Shown here in pieces: positions 19,586-26,082 of a stretch of 64,000 nt of DNA. The DNA is from Aquabacterium sp. A3 (lineage in GTDB: Bacteria > Pseudomonadota > Gammaproteobacteria > Burkholderiales > Burkholderiaceae_C). The stretch spans positions 124,001 through 188,000 of the forward strand of contig NZ_JBBPEV010000001.1 in assembly GCF_038069945.1 (NCBI RefSeq), written 5' to 3'. The position numbers were made by a program, and so were the translations under genes. The notes beneath the pieces are model-generated. The model had not been told where the DNA came from, searched no databases, and saw only the letters and a program-made list of their open reading frames with translations. Each line of letters begins with the position of its first letter. Positions within the stretch are counted from its first letter, which is position 1.

Positions 19586-19887
19586 CGTGTCACCCACCGT
19601 TTGATGGTGTCGCCCTGGAGGCCTCGAAGTGTCAGGCGGATTATCAGAGCGCTAAACAATATATTGACGCAGGTGCCAATTTGCAGGAGGCCCATATATT
19701 GCGCAATTTGGGCAAAGGTGGCGGCGCTGTCCAGGTAGCTAAACGCTGTTGTCCTGGCCGTGTTGATGAGCGTCGACACGCCACTGAAAACAGCAACGCC
19801 TATGCCGAGGCCGACCAGGACGCGACCGGCCATCGTAGAAGCAGCCTGGACAAGCCCGCCGATCAGTGCAGCAATGAATAAAGGCAT
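19582..19887 (-). CDS. DUF2523 minor virion protein (pVI-like)
   Basis: A 101-residue protein starting MPLFIAALIGGLVQAA after a GAGGAA ribosome site; the longer open frame overlaps pIII and is not used. It is highly hydrophobic with three membrane segments (about 3-25, 30-50, 62-85), the usual layout of DUF2523 proteins found between pIII and Zot in inoviruses. By position and topology it is the pVI equivalent that caps the end of the virion together with pIII. It lies 10 bases after the pIII stop and overlaps the Zot start by 4 bases. Confidence 0.85.
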   Translation of the reverse strand: MPLFIAALIGGLVQAASTMAGRVLVGLGIGVAVFSGVSTLINTARTTAFSYLDSAATFAQIAQYMGLLQIGTCVNILFSALIIRLTLRGLQGDTIKRWVTR

Positions 19888-19897
19888 TTGAACTTCC

Positions 19898-21154
19898 TCA
19901 AGTGAACGCAATGCGCGCACCGGCCAGGGTGGCGCCAGCAACCAGCATCCAGCCGATCAGCTCGATGTATGGGCACGCTGTGCTAATGGGGATCGTGAAC
20001 GTGGCCACGCCGCCAACGTTGACCTCGATGTCACCGGGGCAACTGGCGGTGTATGGGTTGGTGGTGTTGAAGTCCCCGACAGCGCCGCTGATCACATCGG
20101 GCGTTGAGCCGCTGAGCGTGCCTGCGATGGCCTGCTGCGCAGTGGCCACCTGGGCACTGTCCGCCGGTGTGTCGAACTTACATAGCAGCTCGGCCGCAGC
20201 CCTGGCCTGCGCGCATTGAACAGCATCACCGTCACACGAGTAATTGCCACAAGCACCGCCCCAAGCCGTGGTTTTGCACAGCTGGCTGTTTGGGTTTTCT
20301 TCACAGAACGAGCCCTTGTCCTGCTCGGTGGTTTCCGTGGTTGTTACCTCGTCGCCATCGTCATTTGTCGTCGTGGTGGTCGTGGTCGTGGTGCAGGTGC
20401 CACCGGTGCATGTTGTCTGACTTGTCGACTGAGTGCCAGCGGTCGACGTTGTGGTGGTCTCGCCGTTTTCATTCGTAGTCTCGGTGGTTCCGGTCTTATC
20501 GGTGCCGGTGGTGACAGTGTTGCAAGGTACACATTTATCGACCGGTGTGCCATTAATTTCGCCTCTGGCCCGACAAGTGCCTTTTTGGCACTGTTGATCA
20601 GCTTCAGGGTTTGGCTGATCCTCTGGATTTTCCCGCGACTCGGTTTCACTACCATCGCACGCCTGTCCGGTATTTACCAGGAAATACGAACCTCCGCCCC
20701 TTGTATCAAACCCGGCTTCATATTTACAACCGAGCGTGCATACGTACTGAGCCTTACCGTCGGTAATGGTCGCCAGCTGCTCACCAGCAAGGCACTCGGA
20801 AGGGCCGAGATTCACAATTGGCACCGTCCAGGTCATGGTAGTGGCCGGATAGTTTGGGCAATTAGGATGACCACCTCGTGTGATCTGCATAGAACAGGAA
20901 CCACCGCTAGCGGTAGCAGTGGGCCCAACTGACCAACGGGTATAAACACCGCCAGTGTTCACGTCGTAGCACGCCACAGGTTGCCCAGCCGCAAAACCCC
21001 CACGGTAGTTATCACAAGCAGCTTGCGGCGTGCTGCCGGTTCCACGAATGACGTGATTGCCGTGGTGCGTGTACTTGACCTCATACGGAGAGGCCCATGA
21101 CGGCAAGACAGACGCGCAGAGTAACAGCGCAATTAAGCGCGGAATATGAGCCAT
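19898..21154 (-). CDS. pIII-like adsorption and release protein
   Basis: A 418-residue protein with signal peptide (residues 1-21, MAHIPRLIALLLCASVLPSWA), an N-terminal cysteine-containing receptor-binding region, a long Thr/Gly/Glu-rich linker (about 215-275, with a run of nine threonines), a cysteine-rich C-terminal domain and one terminal membrane helix (about 396-418). This is the architecture of filamentous phage pIII, where low-complexity linkers separate N and C domains. Here the linker is Thr-rich rather than Gly-rich. The sequence is AT-richer than the chromosomal genes. It is assigned by architecture and position; the receptor-binding part is not recognisable by eye. Confidence 0.82.
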   Translation of the reverse strand: MAHIPRLIALLLCASVLPSWASPYEVKYTHHGNHVIRGTGSTPQAACDNYRGGFAAGQPVACYDVNTGGVYTRWSVGPTATASGGSCSMQITRGGHPNCPNYPATTMTWTVPIVNLGPSECLAGEQLATITDGKAQYVCTLGCKYEAGFDTRGGGSYFLVNTGQACDGSETESRENPEDQPNPEADQQCQKGTCRARGEINGTPVDKCVPCNTVTTGTDKTGTTETTNENGETTTTSTAGTQSTSQTTCTGGTCTTTTTTTTTNDDGDEVTTTETTEQDKGSFCEENPNSQLCKTTAWGGACGNYSCDGDAVQCAQARAAAELLCKFDTPADSAQVATAQQAIAGTLSGSTPDVISGAVGDFNTTNPYTASCPGDIEVNVGGVATFTIPISTACPYIELIGWMLVAGATLAGARIAFT

Positions 21155-21201
21155 GCGCCCCCCAATACAGCGATCAGCAACCAGATTCCAAGATCGTCCA
21201 T
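21133..21201 (-). CDS. 22-residue single-helix mini-protein (pVII/pIX-like)
   Basis: The frame reads MDDLGIWLLIAVLGGAWLIF followed by RA and stop. It has a short acidic N-terminus and one hydrophobic helix, the size and style of the tiny pVII/pIX proteins that cap the leading end of filamentous virions. It starts 16 bases after the coat terminator and overlaps the pIII start by 22 bases in another frame. Its position between coat and pIII fits. It is too short for routine gene finders; no strong ribosome site is visible, so the call is by context. Confidence 0.6.
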   Translation of the reverse strand: MDDLGIWLLIAVLGGAWLIFRA

Positions 21202-21216
21202 TTGTGCCCCCAAATC

Positions 21217-21238
21217 AAAAGGGGGGCCGAAGCCCCCC
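21217..21238 (-). terminator. Intrinsic terminator after the major coat gene
   Basis: On the minus strand GGGGGGC-TTCG-GCCCCCC (21238-21221) is followed by TTTT (21220-21217). It lies 15 bases after the coat stop, between coat and pIII genes, the same place as the strong terminator after gene VIII in classical filamentous phages. It would keep coat messages far above pIII messages. Confidence 0.9.
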
Positions 21239-21253
21239 GGGTGTCGTGCTCGA

Positions 21254-21469
21254 TCAGCTCGAGAACTTGGTCAGCCACTTCCACACGGCCGCGCCGTAGC
21301 GCATGGCCACGTACGCGGCACCGACGACGGCGAGCGCCGTGCCGGCTTCAGTGATGGCGCCAGTCACCGAGGTCGTGTCGACTTCGGCATGGGCCAGGCT
21401 GGTGGTTGCGGCCAGGACGGCCACGGCACCGGCAGCGCGGCCGGCGTAGTGCTTGAAGGTCTTGATCAT
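21254..21469 (-). CDS. Major coat protein precursor (pVIII-like)
   Basis: A 71-residue protein with a cleavable signal peptide (MIKTFKHYAGRAAGAVAVLA then ATTSLAHA, residues 1-28) and a 43-residue mature part: acidic N-terminus (EVDTTSVTGAITEAG), a hydrophobic helix (TALAVVGAAYVAMRYGAAVWKWL) and a basic end (KKFSS-like, LTKFSS). This is the standard inovirus coat layout in which the basic tail faces DNA. It starts 3 bases before the end of the preceding gene's frame and is followed by a strong terminator. It is the most secure virion protein in the element. Confidence 0.93.
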   Translation of the reverse strand: MIKTFKHYAGRAAGAVAVLAATTSLAHAEVDTTSVTGAITEAGTALAVVGAAYVAMRYGAAVWKWLTKFSS

Positions 21470-21846
21470 CTTGGATCCTCTCCATGTGTGCCACCTCGAA
21501 CGAATGCCGCCAGCTCGCGCCAGACGACTGCAATTCCCCAAACGCCGAGGATGGCGGCCGCGATCAGGGATGCATCTTGGATTGACAGGTCCCATGGGCC
21601 TGTCCGGGCTCTGAAGGTCGATGTGTCGCAGGTGCCGTAATACGGTGTGAACTGCGAATAGCCGCCCGTCTGAGTGCCAACTTGGGCTGCCACCAGTACC
21701 TGGCCTGCGTTGCCCATGACCGCGCACGAATACGTCACGGGCTCGGCGCCAGTGCTGACCGTGCGGGGGAACTGCGCACAGAAGTGCTGAGCGGCGAGCT
21801 GGAGGCTCGTGACGCACTGGCCGTTGGACAGGTAGCCAGCGGGCAT
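21466..21846 (-). CDS. Inovirus membrane virion protein of unknown family
   Basis: A 126-residue protein between the ssDNA-binding-like and coat genes. It has four cysteines in a soluble N-terminal part (residues 1-95), one membrane helix at about 92-112 (ASLIAAAILGVWGIAVVW) and a short charged tail. Its start shares one base with the preceding stop (TGATG), and its end overlaps the coat start by 4 bases, so it belongs to the operon. Similar proteins with a C-terminal helix sit here in other inoviruses and may be minor capsid proteins. I do not recognise a named family. Confidence 0.75.
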   Translation of the reverse strand: MPAGYLSNGQCVTSLQLAAQHFCAQFPRTVSTGAEPVTYSCAVMGNAGQVLVAAQVGTQTGGYSQFTPYYGTCDTSTFRARTGPWDLSIQDASLIAAAILGVWGIAVVWRELAAFVRGGTHGEDPR

Positions 21847-22175
21847 CAGGCAGCCTTGACGGGCTGTGCTGCAGCCTTGAGGTTCTGATGCTCGGCCGGG
21901 CGGATATCAAGCACCATTTCCCGGCTCTCTTTGCCGTTGCCCACCCGTTCGGTTTCAATGTCAAACCAGGCAGGCAAGGGAACATGCTCGATGCGCTTGA
22001 TCAGCTCGGGGTCAACTCGCTCGATCGTTTCGGTGAAGTGGCCCGAGGCGTACTGTTCGGGACTGTTGCGCGACTCATCGAGCCGGCAGTTGACGAACAG
22101 CTTGCCGCTGTTGATCTGCTTGCCATCGACGGTGCCTTGAAAACGCTTGATGCCAACCACATAAAACCGTGCCAT
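21846..22175 (-). CDS. Probable ssDNA-binding protein (pV-like)
   Basis: A 109-residue soluble protein starting MARFYVVGIKRFQGTVDGKQ, a beta-rich small protein directly after the replication gene, the position of gene V in filamentous phages. pV coats replicated single strands before export. Residues 45-101 (HFTETIERVDPELIKRIEH onward) are the part duplicated, inverted, at 18155-18323. This copy is judged to be the source because here the segment lies in a protein of the normal size for the family. The assignment rests on size, position and general look, not on a motif. Confidence 0.7.
   Translation of the reverse strand: MARFYVVGIKRFQGTVDGKQINSGKLFVNCRLDESRNSPEQYASGHFTETIERVDPELIKRIEHVPLPAWFDIETERVGNGKESREMVLDIRPAEHQNLKAAAQPVKAA
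21874..22042 (-). repeat. 169-bp inverted duplication, right copy
   Basis: The partner of 18155-18323 in opposite orientation. It lies in the 3' half of the pV-like gene, 28 bases before its stop. The two copies enclose 3.55 kb holding the membrane protein, coat, mini-protein, pIII, pVI and Zot genes. Confidence 0.92.
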
Positions 22176-22185
22176 TTGAATTACC

Positions 22186-23376
22186 TCATGCTGCGAGCTG
22201 ATACCAGGAAGGGACCGACGCGGGCTTCAGCTCAATCACACGCACGCGGGGCCGGAAAGGGGTGACGTTTCGCACGGCAATGTCGATGCCGTAGGGCAGC
22301 AGCTCGCGCCGGTGCCGGTAGTAACTCGCCCGTGAAAGCTGCCGGGACATGTCCATGCCGGCCAGGTAGTCGCGGGCTGTGGACCGGAGGTGCTTGGGCA
22401 ACTCGTCCAGGTCATCGGTGGTCTTTTCTGCACGGCTCAGCACTTCGGTGTGCTGCTCAAAGCAAAGGGTTAGCTGTTTCATCGCCCAGCCGCTTTCGTA
22501 GTCGCCCAGGAATGCGCAGCCCATATCGGTCAGGGCGTTCGACCGGAGCGTGCCCTCAAAACGCACCACGCCGCGCTGCTCGCAGTGCTCTGTAACTCGT
22601 GGATCAGCACACCCGCGACGCTTGAGCTCCAGGTGCTTGATGTAGGCCTTCCAGTACTGGCGACGACTGCCAACACCCCAGGCGACCGTTTCACCGGCAC
22701 CAAGCACCCTGCCCTCATGGCGGCCGGCATGTTGGCTGCCGATGTACTGCATGAAGGCGTGGGCGTTGTCGGCCGAGCCGGTTTCGTAGTTAGCCGTGAC
22801 GTCGATGCGGCTGACTCTGGCGCCTGTCCAGACGTAGCGGATGGCACCCTTCGCGATCTGCTCACGCTTGACGCCAGCGGTCATAGGCGGCAAGCCGTAA
22901 TGACCCAGGATCGTGTTAACTCGATCAATGCACCGGAAAAAGCCAAAACCAAACAGGTTTTCACGACGGCCGAAGCGGCTGACGTTCCCTGAGACAGTGA
23001 CGCGGAAACCATCGCACTTGACGTTGATGGATGTCTCAAAGCTGCCTGCATGCTTGACGGCTTTGGTGGTCTTCCACTCGATGGCCCCGGTGTCGTCACA
23101 ACCGATGACACAGCCAGCATCAACGACGGGCAAACCACCGCCGGTGTGCTCTTGGCTGATGGTCAACCAGTCCACAAAAAAGGGTTCTTGCTTGGCCTCG
23201 GTTTTGTCCGAAATTCCAAAAAAAGTATCACCGGTGAGACAAACGGGACGTGTTACTAGATCGTCCCGCCCTGAAGGGCCCTCGTCCGCCGGCCGGCGCG
23301 CAAGCGCGCCGTCCGGCGGCCGAGCACCCTTCAGGTGTGGTTCGAGTCGGTGAACGTTCGGGGCCAGGCGATCCAT
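22186..23376 (-). CDS. Phage replication initiation protein (pII-like, Phage_CRI family)
   Basis: The rolling-circle initiator nicks the phage origin to start plus-strand synthesis. The conserved part runs from FFVDWLTISQEHTGGGLP through RFGRRENLFGFGFFRCIDRVN, ARVSRIDVTANYETG (catalytic-domain beta strand) and RQYWKAYIKHLELKRRG (candidate tyrosine/lysine motif). The start is uncertain. ATG 23376 has an excellent GGAGG seven bases upstream, but its first 67 codons include a near-perfect 66-base hairpin (23270-23335) and read as low-complexity Arg/Pro/Gly. GTG 23175, just before DWLT, would give 329 residues and leave the hairpin as intergenic origin DNA. The gene heads the leftward operon. Confidence 0.85.
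   Translation of the reverse strand: MDRLAPNVHRLEPHLKGARPPDGALARRPADEGPSGRDDLVTRPVCLTGDTFFGISDKTEAKQEPFFVDWLTISQEHTGGGLPVVDAGCVIGCDDTGAIEWKTTKAVKHAGSFETSINVKCDGFRVTVSGNVSRFGRRENLFGFGFFRCIDRVNTILGHYGLPPMTAGVKREQIAKGAIRYVWTGARVSRIDVTANYETGSADNAHAFMQYIGSQHAGRHEGRVLGAGETVAWGVGSRRQYWKAYIKHLELKRRGCADPRVTEHCEQRGVVRFEGTLRSNALTDMGCAFLGDYESGWAMKQLTLCFEQHTEVLSRAEKTTDDLDELPKHLRSTARDYLAGMDMSRQLSRASYYRHRRELLPYGIDIAVRNVTPFRPRVRVIELKPASVPSWYQLAA
23270..23335. other. Large hairpin, candidate phage origin or packaging signal
   Basis: Two 32-base arms (23270-23301 and 23304-23335) pair at 28 of 32 positions around a two-base AA loop. The inner part is extremely GC-rich (CGCCGGCCGGCGCGC type). Filamentous phage origins and packaging signals are hairpins next to the initiator gene. 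It overlaps the 5' end of the longest form of the initiator frame. Confidence 0.7.
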
Positions 23377-23378
23377 GG

Positions 23379-23651
23379 TCAGGCCTCCAGCCGCCAGGCG
23401 CGTTGGCGCAGCGCCCAGGCTGATGCCTGGTAGCCAGCTGCAAACATCAGATCTGCTCGCTTGTGCAGGTCTTTTGCGTGACTGTCACGCTTACTTTGGC
23501 GTTTCCCTTCGGGACCGGGCTCTATGCCTTCGGCACCAAGCCCCTGCGGGTCTTGGCCCATGCGGGTAACGATCCCTAACGCACGCTCTTCCACCGAAGG
23601 CGCTTCAAAGGCAAATTGCCGGCAAGTGGTCTGGACCCTGAGTGTCGTCAT
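23379..23651 (-). CDS. Small soluble phage protein, unknown
   Basis: A 90-residue charged protein (MTTLRVQTTCRQFAFEAPSV at the start, ADLMFAAGYQASAWALRQRA near the end) without membrane segment or known motif. Its last codons carry the GGAGG that precedes the ATG at 23376, so it may be translationally coupled to the replication gene. It is divergent from the DUF3693 regulator with a 91-base shared promoter region. It has amino acid composition like a real protein, but no family is recognised. Confidence 0.55.
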   Translation of the reverse strand: MTTLRVQTTCRQFAFEAPSVEERALGIVTRMGQDPQGLGAEGIEPGPEGKRQSKRDSHAKDLHKRADLMFAAGYQASAWALRQRAWRLEA

Positions 23652-23686
23652 GGCGTGTACAGTGCTGACGTTGCGGAAAATCGCTA

Positions 23687-23733
23687 TTCACGGTTTTTCG
23701 CGAATGTACACCTGTTTCACGCTTTTTCGCTAA
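23687..23733. promoter_or_regulatory. Tandem 18-base repeats in the divergent phage promoter region
   Basis: TTCACGGTTTTTCGCGAA (23687-23704) and TTCACGCTTTTTCGCTAA (23716-23733) agree at 16 of 18 positions with a 29-base period. TGTACA occurs twice nearby (23656-23661 and 23705-23710 as TGTACA within GTGTACAG and ATGTACAC). They lie in the 91 bases between the divergent starts at 23651 and 23743 and look like operators for one of the phage HTH proteins. Confidence 0.55.
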
Positions 23734-23742
23734 GGGCACACC

Positions 23743-24114
23743 ATGACGTTGACAGAACTCATCGAGCAGGCGGCAGCCCGCGCAGGGTCACACGGAGAGC
23801 TGGCAAAGCTGCTCGATAGGCACCAAACAAGGCTGAGTGAGTGGAAAAAAGGGAAGCAAAAGCCAGACGCTCATGAGGTCGCGTTCATGGCGGAGCTGGC
23901 CGGACTGCCCGTATTGGAGACGGTCGCAGAAATAGAAGCGCAGCTAGACGAAAGGTATGCCGCTGTGTGGCGAAGTGCTCTGGGAAAGCTAAAAGCGGCA
24001 GGGGTGGCCGCCGGCGCGGTTCTGATTCTGGGAACGATGGCAACGCCTGAAAAAGCCAATGCTGGCGCGCACTTAGCTCATCATCAAAAGCAGGGCGCGC
24101 AATATACATCGTAG
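23743..24114 (+). CDS. Phage HTH regulator with C-terminal membrane helix (DUF3693-like), 3' end set by the attachment site
   Basis: A 123-residue protein: Cro/YdaS-like HTH (residues 5-45, HGELAKLLDRHQTRLSEWKKGKQ, read as HGELAKLLDRHQ then RLSEWKKG) and a membrane helix at about 85-103 (AAGVAAGAVLILGTM), a layout common to inoviral DUF3693 regulators. AGGG precedes the start. The last codons CAA TAT ACA TCG TAG are the dif core, and the stop is formed by the chromosomal XerC arm. In the circular phage the arm reads TCGTGG, so the frame would continue for 27 more codons (17760-17840) to TGA at 17841-17843, giving 150 residues. The present form is thus probably an integration-specific short form. 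Confidence 0.85.
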   Translation: MTLTELIEQAAARAGSHGELAKLLDRHQTRLSEWKKGKQKPDAHEVAFMAELAGLPVLETVAEIEAQLDERYAAVWRSALGKLKAAGVAAGAVLILGTMATPEKANAGAHLAHHQKQGAQYTS

Positions 24115-24119
24115 AAACT
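24092..24119 (+). other. dif-like site, right prophage junction (attR)
   Basis: Degenerate XerD arm AGGGCGCGCAA (24092-24102, 5 of 11 against the left site), central TATACA (24103-24108), XerC arm TCGTAGAAACT (24109-24119, 10 of 11). The bases AATATACATCGT are identical at both ends. A phage attP lacking a good XerD arm, as in VGJ-type Vibrio phages, would leave exactly this junction. Confidence 0.82.
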
Positions 24120-24154
24120 TTGTATGCTGGTGCATCACCCCAGCAGCAGGCACA

Positions 24155-25186
24155 ATGTTCCTCATGATGAAGTTTCGCAATCCCTCATTCTGTCTGGCGG
24201 CCCTGGCCATGGCGCTGTGTCACCAGGCTGCGGCCGCGTCCACCCTCGACACCGTGCGCCAGCGTGGCCACCTGAAATGTGGCGTCAGCACTGGCGTGGC
24301 TGGTTTTTCTGCGCCGGACACCAAAGGCGTCTGGCACGGCCTGGATGTGGACATTTGCCGTGCGGTGGCCGCCGCCGTGCTCAAAGACCCCGACAAGGTG
24401 CGCTTTGTGCCGCTCAATGCCCAACAGCGCTTCGTGGCCTTGCAAAACGGCCAGATCGATGTGTTGTCGCGAAACACCTCATGGACCTTGAGCCGCGACG
24501 CATCACTGGGTTTTCACTTTGCCGCCGTCACGTACCACGATGGCCAGGGATTTTTGGTGGCCAAGCGCTTCAAGGTGCAGCGTGCCACCGACCTCAAGGG
24601 CGCCCAGGTGTGCGTACAGTCCGGCACCACCACCGAGCGCAACCTGAGCGACTTCTCACGCCAGCACAAACTCAACATCAAACCCGTGGTGTTTGAAAGT
24701 TACGAGGCCGCGTTCAAGGCGCTGTTTTCGGGGCGATGCCAAGCCTACACCGGTGACGCCTCCGGCCTGGCCAGCGTGCGCAACCGTGAGGCCCCCAAGC
24801 CGGATGACTACGTCATCTTGCCCGAGCTGATCTCCAAAGAGCCTCTGGGCCCCATGGTGCGTCGGGGCGATGATCAGTGGTTGTCCATCGTGAAGTGGAC
24901 GGTCTTTGCGCTGCTGGAGGCCGAAGAACTGGGCATCACCCAGGCCAAGGCGGCCAACATGCGCAGTGACGACCCGGCCGTGCTGCGTTTGCTGGGCCGT
25001 GGCGAAGACCTCGGGCGCCACCTGGGGCTGGATGCCGCCTGGGCCCAACGGTCCATCCAGGCCGTCGGGCACTACGGCGAGGTCTTTGATCGCCATGTGG
25101 GCCCCCGTTCTGCGCTGGGCCTGCAGCGAGGGCTCAATCGCCTGTGGCGTGACGGTGGCCTGATGTTTGCTCCGCCTTTCCGCTGA
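24155..25186 (+). CDS. aapJ: Amino acid ABC transporter, periplasmic binding protein (AapJ-like)
   Basis: A 343-residue solute-binding protein of the polar/general L-amino acid family. Signal peptide residues 1-29 (ending CHQAAAAS), then LDTVRQRGHLKCGVSTGVAGFSAPD, GLDVDICRAVAAAVL, RNTSWTLSRDASLGFHFAAV and CVQSGTTTERNLSDF, all typical of AapJ. Starts at 24164 or 24167 are also possible. The start is 36 bases from the right dif-like site, so prophage insertion has separated the operon from its native upstream region. The stop overlaps the next start (TGATG). Confidence 0.92.
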   Translation: MFLMMKFRNPSFCLAALAMALCHQAAAASTLDTVRQRGHLKCGVSTGVAGFSAPDTKGVWHGLDVDICRAVAAAVLKDPDKVRFVPLNAQQRFVALQNGQIDVLSRNTSWTLSRDASLGFHFAAVTYHDGQGFLVAKRFKVQRATDLKGAQVCVQSGTTTERNLSDFSRQHKLNIKPVVFESYEAAFKALFSGRCQAYTGDASGLASVRNREAPKPDDYVILPELISKEPLGPMVRRGDDQWLSIVKWTVFALLEAEELGITQAKAANMRSDDPAVLRLLGRGEDLGRHLGLDAAWAQRSIQAVGHYGEVFDRHVGPRSALGLQRGLNRLWRDGGLMFAPPFR

Positions 25187-26082
25187 TGTGGGATTTTTTA
25201 TTTCAACCGGCTGGTTTTGACATTGGCGAAACCGGCCTGCTGACTTATTCACCAGACCATCCGCTGTGGTGGGCCTTCTTGGTGGGCTTGGGCAACACCT
25301 TGCGGGTGGCGCTGCCAGGCTTGATCTTGTGCACCGCGCTGGCGCTGGTGGTGGCGCTGCTGCAACGACACGGCGTCGGGGTGTGGCGCGGCATCGCGCG
25401 CGCCTATGTGGAGCTGGTGCGCAACGTGCCGTTGTTGCTGCAGTTGCTCATCTGGTACTTTCTGGTGGTCGAAGCCCTGCCCGACACGACCGACGCGCTG
25501 GAGCTTTTGCCCGGGTGGTGGCTCAGCAAAGGGGGCCTGGCATTTCCGTGGCCAGTGCCGTCGTCTTCCATGGACGGGGCCGCCGCGGCAGACATGGTTC
25601 AGGCGGTCGGCTGGCACTGGTCGGTGCCAGAACAAGGCCCGTTCAACGTCACTGGCGGGGCGTCTCTCAGCCCTGAATACCTGGCCTTGTTGATGGCGCT
25701 GTCCGTCTACACCAGCGCTTTTCTGGCCGAGATCATCCGGGCAGGTTTTGATGCCGTGCCCGTGTCCCTGCTGGAGGCCGCAGACACCCTGGGCGCCACG
25801 CGATGGCAACAGGTCGCGCAGGTCTTGTTGCCTCAGGCCTTGCGCACCATCGTGCCGGGCGCCACCAACCAGTACCTCAATCTGGTCAAAAACTCCACCC
25901 TGGCTGTGGCCATTGGTTACCCCGACCTGGTCTCCATCAGCAACACCACGATCAACCAGACGGGCCAGGTGCTGTCTTGTCTGTTGATCATGATGGGGGT
26001 CTACCTGACCTTGTCGCTGTTGACGGCTGCGGGCATGAACCTCTTCAACCGGCGCCAGGCGCTGAAGGGGGTGGCCTCATGA
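25186..26082 (+). CDS. aapQ: Amino acid ABC transporter permease (AapQ-like)
   Basis: A 298-residue HisM-type permease with the AapQ N-terminus (FQPAGFDIGETGLLTYSPDH). It has multiple membrane helices, the amino-acid permease start NTLRVALPGLILCTALALVV, a periplasmic insertion (about 110-160), and the cytoplasmic EAA loop EAADTLGATRWQQVAQVLLPQ that contacts the ATPase. It is translationally coupled on both sides: one-base overlap with aapJ, four-base ATGA overlap with aapM. Confidence 0.92.
   Translation: MWDFLFQPAGFDIGETGLLTYSPDHPLWWAFLVGLGNTLRVALPGLILCTALALVVALLQRHGVGVWRGIARAYVELVRNVPLLLQLLIWYFLVVEALPDTTDALELLPGWWLSKGGLAFPWPVPSSSMDGAAAADMVQAVGWHWSVPEQGPFNVTGGASLSPEYLALLMALSVYTSAFLAEIIRAGFDAVPVSLLEAADTLGATRWQQVAQVLLPQALRTIVPGATNQYLNLVKNSTLAVAIGYPDLVSISNTTINQTGQVLSCLLIMMGVYLTLSLLTAAGMNLFNRRQALKGVAS

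Larger units (their letters stand above)
17740..24119. mobile_element. Complete filamentous-phage (inovirus) prophage integrated at dif
   Basis: The element is about 6352 bp, counted from the central hexamer at 17751 to the one at 24103. It is bounded by dif-like sites in direct orientation and carries no integrase or transposase. The leftward module is: replication initiator, ssDNA-binding-like protein, membrane virion protein, major coat protein, terminator, 22-residue mini-protein, pIII-like adsorption protein, DUF2523 (pVI) and Zot (pI). Two rightward HTH regulators sit one at each end. No secretin (pIV) gene is present, so export must use a host secretin, as in many inoviruses. Every core gene is open, so the phage looks intact. 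Confidence 0.92.

Noticed and set aside
20340..20520. Repetitive stretch that could be taken for a tandem repeat or CRISPR-like array
   Set aside because: It is the Thr-rich linker of the pIII-like protein. There are no regular spacers and the frame is maintained throughout.
21254..21985. 243-codon frame spanning the coat gene and the pV-like gene
   Set aside because: Only its last 71 codons are a real protein (signal peptide plus coat). The upstream part is another frame of the pV-like and membrane protein genes.
17740..24119. Integration at a tRNA gene by a tyrosine integrase or by a transposase
   Set aside because: No tRNA lies at either junction, no integrase or transposase frame exists in the element, and both ends have dif architecture.
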